Source: Virgisporangium ochraceum
GTDB taxonomy: Bacteria; Actinomycetota; Actinomycetes; Mycobacteriales; Micromonosporaceae
Direction: 5' to 3'
Assembly (NCBI RefSeq): GCF_016863655.1
Contig: NZ_BOPH01000018.1
Coordinates: 62,001 to 126,000 of the forward strand
DNA length: 64,000 nt
In this document: positions 61,024-64,000 of the stretch, piece by piece
How the letters are laid out: each line of letters opens with the position of its first letter
Position numbering within the stretch: position 1 is the first letter of the stretch
Translations under genes and position numbers: made by a program
The notes under the pieces: model-generated
What the model was told of the DNA's origin: nothing
Seen by the model: the letters and a program-made list of their open reading frames with translations, nothing else
Databases searched by the model: none

Positions 61024-62192
61024 CGTCCGCGGCGGTCGAGGTCGCGGCCCGGCTCGTGCCGCGGTTCGCGGCGCGTGCCGCGCAGTACGACGAGACGGGC
61101 AGCTTCCCGGCCGACGACTTCGCGGATCTCCGCGCGGCCGGCCTCTTCGGGCTGATGGTGCCGGAACGGCTCGGCGGCATGGGCTCCGGCTTCGCCGGGT
61201 ACGCCAGGGTGGCCTACGAGCTGGCCCGCGGCAACGGCGCGACGGCCCTGGTGTTCAACATGCACGCCTCGGTCACCGGCGCGCTCGCCGGGGTGCCCGA
61301 CGTGATGGTGGAGGCGCTCGGCGTCCCCGACAGCTTCTACGCCGCCCGCGACCGCGTCCTGAGCGGCGCGGCCGAGGGCCGGTGGTACGCCGTCGCGATG
61401 AGCGAACGCGGTGTCGGATCGCGGCTGTCGCAGCTGTCGACGTCGTACACGCACCTGCCCGACGGTGGATGGCAGATCAAGGGGTCGAAGACGTTCTGCT
61501 CGGGCGCCGGCAACAGCGACGCGTACCTCGTCGCGGCGCGGTCGACGGCCGACCCGTCGCTGGTGTCGCAGTTCCTCGTGCCGGCCGGCACCGACGGCCT
61601 CACGGTCGAACCCACCTGGAACGCGCTCGGCATGCGGGCGACGAGCTCGCACGACCTGCACATCGACGTCACGGTGCCCGAGGACGCCCTCGTGGGCGGC
61701 GTGGAAGGGCTGGCGGTGCTCGTCGCCCAGCTGATGCCGCACTGGATGGTGGCGAGCTACGCCGCGGTCTACGTGGGCGTCGCGCAGGCCGCGATCGACG
61801 CGGCCGTCGAGCACGTCCGCGCGCGCAAGCTGGGCGGCCTCGCGTCGGTGCGGTCGCGGATCGGACGGGCCGACGCCGCCGTCGCCGCGGCGAAGCTGGT
61901 CGTCGACGAGGCGGCCCGACGGGTCGACGAGGCGCCCGGCGAGGAGGACACCAACCGCTGGGTGTGGCGCGCCAAGCTCCTGGCCGGCACCACCGCGGCG
62001 GAGGTGGCGGCGAGCCTGCTCGAGGCCGCCGGCACCAGCGCGACCCGGCGCGGCCACCCGCTGGAACGGCTGTTCCGCGACGCCCGCTGCGGCTCGTTGC
62101 AGCCGGCGACGTCCGACGTGTGCGCCGACTGGCTCGGTGTGGCCGCGCTGGGCGGCGATCCGGAGAACGACGGCTCGGCACCGCGATGGTGA
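61020..62192 (+). CDS. Acyl-CoA dehydrogenase-family flavoprotein
   Basis: 390-residue member of the ACAD/flavin monooxygenase superfamily. Recognisable blocks are GLFGLMVPERLGGMG, GNGATALVFNMHASVTGAL, AMSERGVGSRLSQLST, IKGSKTFCSGAGNSDAYLVAA and PTWNALGMRATSSHDLHIDV. The usual catalytic Glu region is replaced by less typical sequence, so it could be an HpaB/DszC-like two-component monooxygenase rather than a dehydrogenase. Within this operon a ring hydroxylation of the PKS product is plausible. It overlaps its neighbours by 4-7 bp. Confidence 0.78.
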   Translation: MTSAAVEVAARLVPRFAARAAQYDETGSFPADDFADLRAAGLFGLMVPERLGGMGSGFAGYARVAYELARGNGATALVFNMHASVTGALAGVPDVMVEALGVPDSFYAARDRVLSGAAEGRWYAVAMSERGVGSRLSQLSTSYTHLPDGGWQIKGSKTFCSGAGNSDAYLVAARSTADPSLVSQFLVPAGTDGLTVEPTWNALGMRATSSHDLHIDVTVPEDALVGGVEGLAVLVAQLMPHWMVASYAAVYVGVAQAAIDAAVEHVRARKLGGLASVRSRIGRADAAVAAAKLVVDEAARRVDEAPGEEDTNRWVWRAKLLAGTTAAEVAASLLEAAGTSATRRGHPLERLFRDARCGSLQPATSDVCADWLGVAALGGDPENDGSAPRW

Positions 62193-63220
62193 CCATCGCG
62201 GGAATCGGCATCGCGCACCCGCCCCCGTTCCGCCAGGACGATCTCTGGCGCGACTTCTTCGACCGTCACTACACCGGTGTGCAGCGCGGCTTCGCGAAGC
62301 GCATCTTCCAGAACGCCGGTGTGGTCACCCGGCACGGCGTGATCAACCCGTCGATCGAGGACGTCTCCCAGTGGTCGACCCGCCAGCGCATGGAGCGGTT
62401 CCTGGTCGAGGCGCTGCCGCTGGGCAAGGAGGCGGTCGGCCGGGCGTTGGGGTCGGCCGGCCTGGACCCGGCCGACGTGGGCCTGTTCGTGGTGTGTTCG
62501 TGCACCGGGTACGTCACTCCGGGCCTCGACATCCTGCTCGCCCGCGACCTGGGCATGGCGCCCACGACGCAGCGGCTGCTGGTCGGTCACATGGGCTGCT
62601 ACGCGGCGCTGCCGGGGCTGGGCGCGGCCGCCGACTTCGTGTCCACCCGCGGCCGGCCGGCGCTGGTGCTCTGCTGCGAGCTCACCAGCCTGCACGTGCA
62701 GCCGGCCACCCGCGATCCGCAGCAGATCATCGCCCACTCGCTGTTCTCCGACGCGGCGGCCGCCGTCGTGCTCATGCCGTCCGGATCGTCCGGTCTCGGC
62801 GTGCGCGAGGTGACCTCGGTGACCGACACGACCACGTCGGACCACATGACCTGGGACGTCACCGACCTCGGCTTCCGCATGGGCCTGTCGCCGAAGGTGC
62901 CCGACGCGTTGTCGCTGCACGTGGCGCCGGTGATCGACGGGCTGCTGGAGCGCCACGGCCTGGCCCGCGGCGACGTCGACGGCTGGGTCGTGCACCCCGG
63001 CGGCCCGCGCATCCTCGACGTCGTCCGCGACCGGCTGGAGCTGTCCGACGCCGACCTCGGCGTGTCGCGGCAGGTGCTGGCCGAGCACGGCAACTGCTCC
63101 TCGCCGACGGTAATGATCATCTTGGACGAGCTGCGGCGCGCGCGGCCGGACGCCGGTCCCGTGGTGATGATGGCGTTCGGACCGGGACTGACGCTCTACG
63201 CGGCCCTCTTGGCCGGCTGA
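62186..63220 (+). CDS. Type III polyketide synthase
   Basis: 344-residue chalcone-synthase-like enzyme extending an acyl-CoA with malonyl-CoA to make a pyrone, resorcinol or naphthol. The catalytic triad is visible: C138 (GHMGCYAALPG), H270 (VVHPGGPRILD) and N303 (HGNCSSPTV). The GFGPG loop reads AFGPGLTLY. Start at ATG 62186, overlapping the previous stop by 7 bp (a GTG follows at 62189). With the methyltransferase and ACAD-like genes it forms one operon. The starter unit cannot be told from sequence. Confidence 0.92.
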   Translation: MVTIAGIGIAHPPPFRQDDLWRDFFDRHYTGVQRGFAKRIFQNAGVVTRHGVINPSIEDVSQWSTRQRMERFLVEALPLGKEAVGRALGSAGLDPADVGLFVVCSCTGYVTPGLDILLARDLGMAPTTQRLLVGHMGCYAALPGLGAAADFVSTRGRPALVLCCELTSLHVQPATRDPQQIIAHSLFSDAAAAVVLMPSGSSGLGVREVTSVTDTTTSDHMTWDVTDLGFRMGLSPKVPDALSLHVAPVIDGLLERHGLARGDVDGWVVHPGGPRILDVVRDRLELSDADLGVSRQVLAEHGNCSSPTVMIILDELRRARPDAGPVVMMAFGPGLTLYAALLAG

Positions 63221-63286
63221 GCTGGTAGTGCTTCGTCAGGTCTGTTGACCGGCCGAGCCGCTCGCGCTCGCGCCCTTGTCGAAGCG

Positions 63287-63368
63287 TGCGCCGATCTTGC
63301 AGTTGTGGCCGCCTCTATTTACGGAAATGTCGTGTTTTGAGGGAGGCCACAACTGCAAGATCGGCGCA
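63287..63368. repeat. Perfect 24-bp inverted repeat
   Basis: 63287-63310 is the exact reverse complement of 63345-63368, with a 34-base AT-rich loop (TATTTACGGAAATGTCGTG). The arm core is GATCTTGCAGTTGTGGCC. Sited just after the type III PKS gene it could terminate transcription, but its size and AT-rich loop suggest a mobile palindromic element. Confidence 0.75.
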
Positions 63369-63383
63369 GAGGGGCGTGGGGCC

Positions 63384-63411
63384 TCACGTTCGTTCCTCGA
63401 ACGACGATCAA
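63384..63411. repeat. REP-like half site, family copy 2
   Basis: On the minus strand this reads TTGATCGTCGTTCGAGGAACGAAC-type sequence, matching the arm at 21024-21047 with two changes. Here only one arm is present. Confidence 0.6.
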
Positions 63412-63487
63412 GGCGGCCGGCTCGGACCTGGTGGGCGGATTTGCGATGACGGACAGTGGCCGGCGGTGGTCCGTTCGACTCGGGACA

Positions 63488-64000
63488 CTAGCCAGCCAGG
63501 TTCGCCAGGTCGCCCTTGAGGTCGTTCACCGGCGTGGTGGTGGGTACGACCCGCACCACGGCCCAGTCGGACGTCACGAGCAGGATCGTGCCGTTCTTCG
63601 GCGGGATCGGACCGAGCGGCGCCAGGCCCGGAATCGACGCGCGGAGCAGGCCGGCCGGGTCGAGGAGCCGCCACACGCGGACGCCGGGGGAGGCCGACAC
63701 GCCCGGCTGCGTGGGGCTCGCACTGACCGACGGGCCTGCCGACGGGCCTCCCGCCACGCCCGGGCCCGCGCCGATTCCGGGCCCCGCCGACGCGCCTGGC
63801 TGCGCCGACGCCGACGCATAGGGGTTCGGCGTGGTGACCACGAGCACGCTGACCCGGGGGTCGACGGTCGCGGCCAGGTTGTTGATCACGCGCTCGCAGT
63901 CACAGCCGTCGACGAGAACGATCACCGCGGGCGCGAGCTCGCGGATCGGCACGGCGAGGCCGTCGGAGTCGCGCAGCTTGAGGTCGGGCAGCGGCAGCGG
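63488..64000 (-). CDS. Unknown protein, possibly thioredoxin/peroxiredoxin-like fold (5' end outside window)
   Basis: The minus-strand frame is open to the window edge; 170 residues are visible. An internal GTG at 63952 might be mistaken for the start, but the preceding 16 codons (PLPLPDLKLRDSDG) continue the same domain. The pattern PDLKLRDSDGLAVPIREL, then VIVLVDGCDCERV, resembles the beginning of AhpC/TSA-type redoxins with a CDC pair. A Pro/Gly/Ala/Ser-rich insertion of about 45 residues (ASAQPGASAGPG repeats) follows, then VWRLLDPAGLLRASIPGL and a C-terminal VTSDWAVVRVVPT. The call is tentative. Confidence 0.5.
   Translation of the reverse strand, partial: PLPLPDLKLRDSDGLAVPIRELAPAVIVLVDGCDCERVINNLAATVDPRVSVLVVTTPNPYASASAQPGASAGPGIGAGPGVAGGPSAGPSVSASPTQPGVSASPGVRVWRLLDPAGLLRASIPGLAPLGPIPPKNGTILLVTSDWAVVRVVPTTTPVNDLKGDLANLAG

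Larger units (their letters stand above)
63221..63487. other. Intergenic region with two palindromic repeats
   Basis: 267 bp between convergent genes with no supported gene. It contains a long perfect inverted repeat (63287-63368), directly followed by one half of the repeat family seen at 21024-21087 (63384-63411). Confidence 0.6.

Overview
This window is high-GC, gene-dense actinobacterial DNA with strong G/C bias at third codon positions and many GTG starts and 4-bp GTGA/ATGA overlaps. Gene order matches conserved actinobacterial chromosome blocks known from Mycobacterium and Streptomyces: nuoN with a polyprenyl synthase; acs with an EphE-like hydrolase, a HAD-IB hydrolase and the Ssd/TadA/TadB/TadC pilus genes, a helicase and topA; then panC, coaX, lsr2, clpC, mutY, disA, radA and an LpqE-like lipoprotein. 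It looks like ordinary chromosome from a Micromonosporales/Cryptosporangiales-like actinomycete; the genus cannot be fixed from sequence alone. I saw no prophage, IS element, CRISPR array, rRNA or tRNA.

Layout. 1-3084: end of nuoN, a long-chain polyprenyl diphosphate synthase (quinone side chain) and an IclR regulator. 3234-6755: a Tat-exported PhoX-like phosphatase divergent from a SigL-type ECF sigma factor and its zinc-finger anti-sigma factor, with a SigL-like promoter in front. 6770-15974: a holin-family membrane protein, then a reduced type VII secretion locus (eccB, two WXG100 proteins, mycosin) beside a very large low-complexity protein with two SseB-like domains. 16009-22158: C45 autoprocessing hydrolase, EphE-like hydrolase without a nucleophile, acs, a degenerate Fic-like protein and a HAD-IB hydrolase. 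22299-31578: an ArsR/MFS pair with twin palindromic operators, a Flp/Tad pilus operon and a convergent SF2 helicase. 31764-40847: a BldG-like STAS protein with a partner kinase, H+-pyrophosphatase, a conserved secreted protein, topA, and AraC and VOC genes. 40884-49170: a sugar-lactone oxidase and TetR regulator, then pantothenate/CoA and NAD genes (DUF2520, panC, nadB, nadC, coaX). 49164-59384: lsr2, clpC, mutY, disA, radA and associated exported proteins. 59454-63220: a compact type III polyketide synthase, acyl-CoA dehydrogenase-like, methyltransferase and UbiA prenyltransferase cluster. The window ends inside an unknown gene on the minus strand.

Most notable: the type III PKS/UbiA cluster, a palindromic repeat inserted in frame in the DUF2520 gene, a Fic-fold protein with a destroyed active site, a pilus gene (tadG-like) with no stop codon before it runs antisense into the helicase, an incomplete ESX locus with a giant repeat protein, and clear autoregulatory sites for the SigL-type and ArsR-type regulators. 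All functional calls are from reading motifs and gene order; no database search was run.
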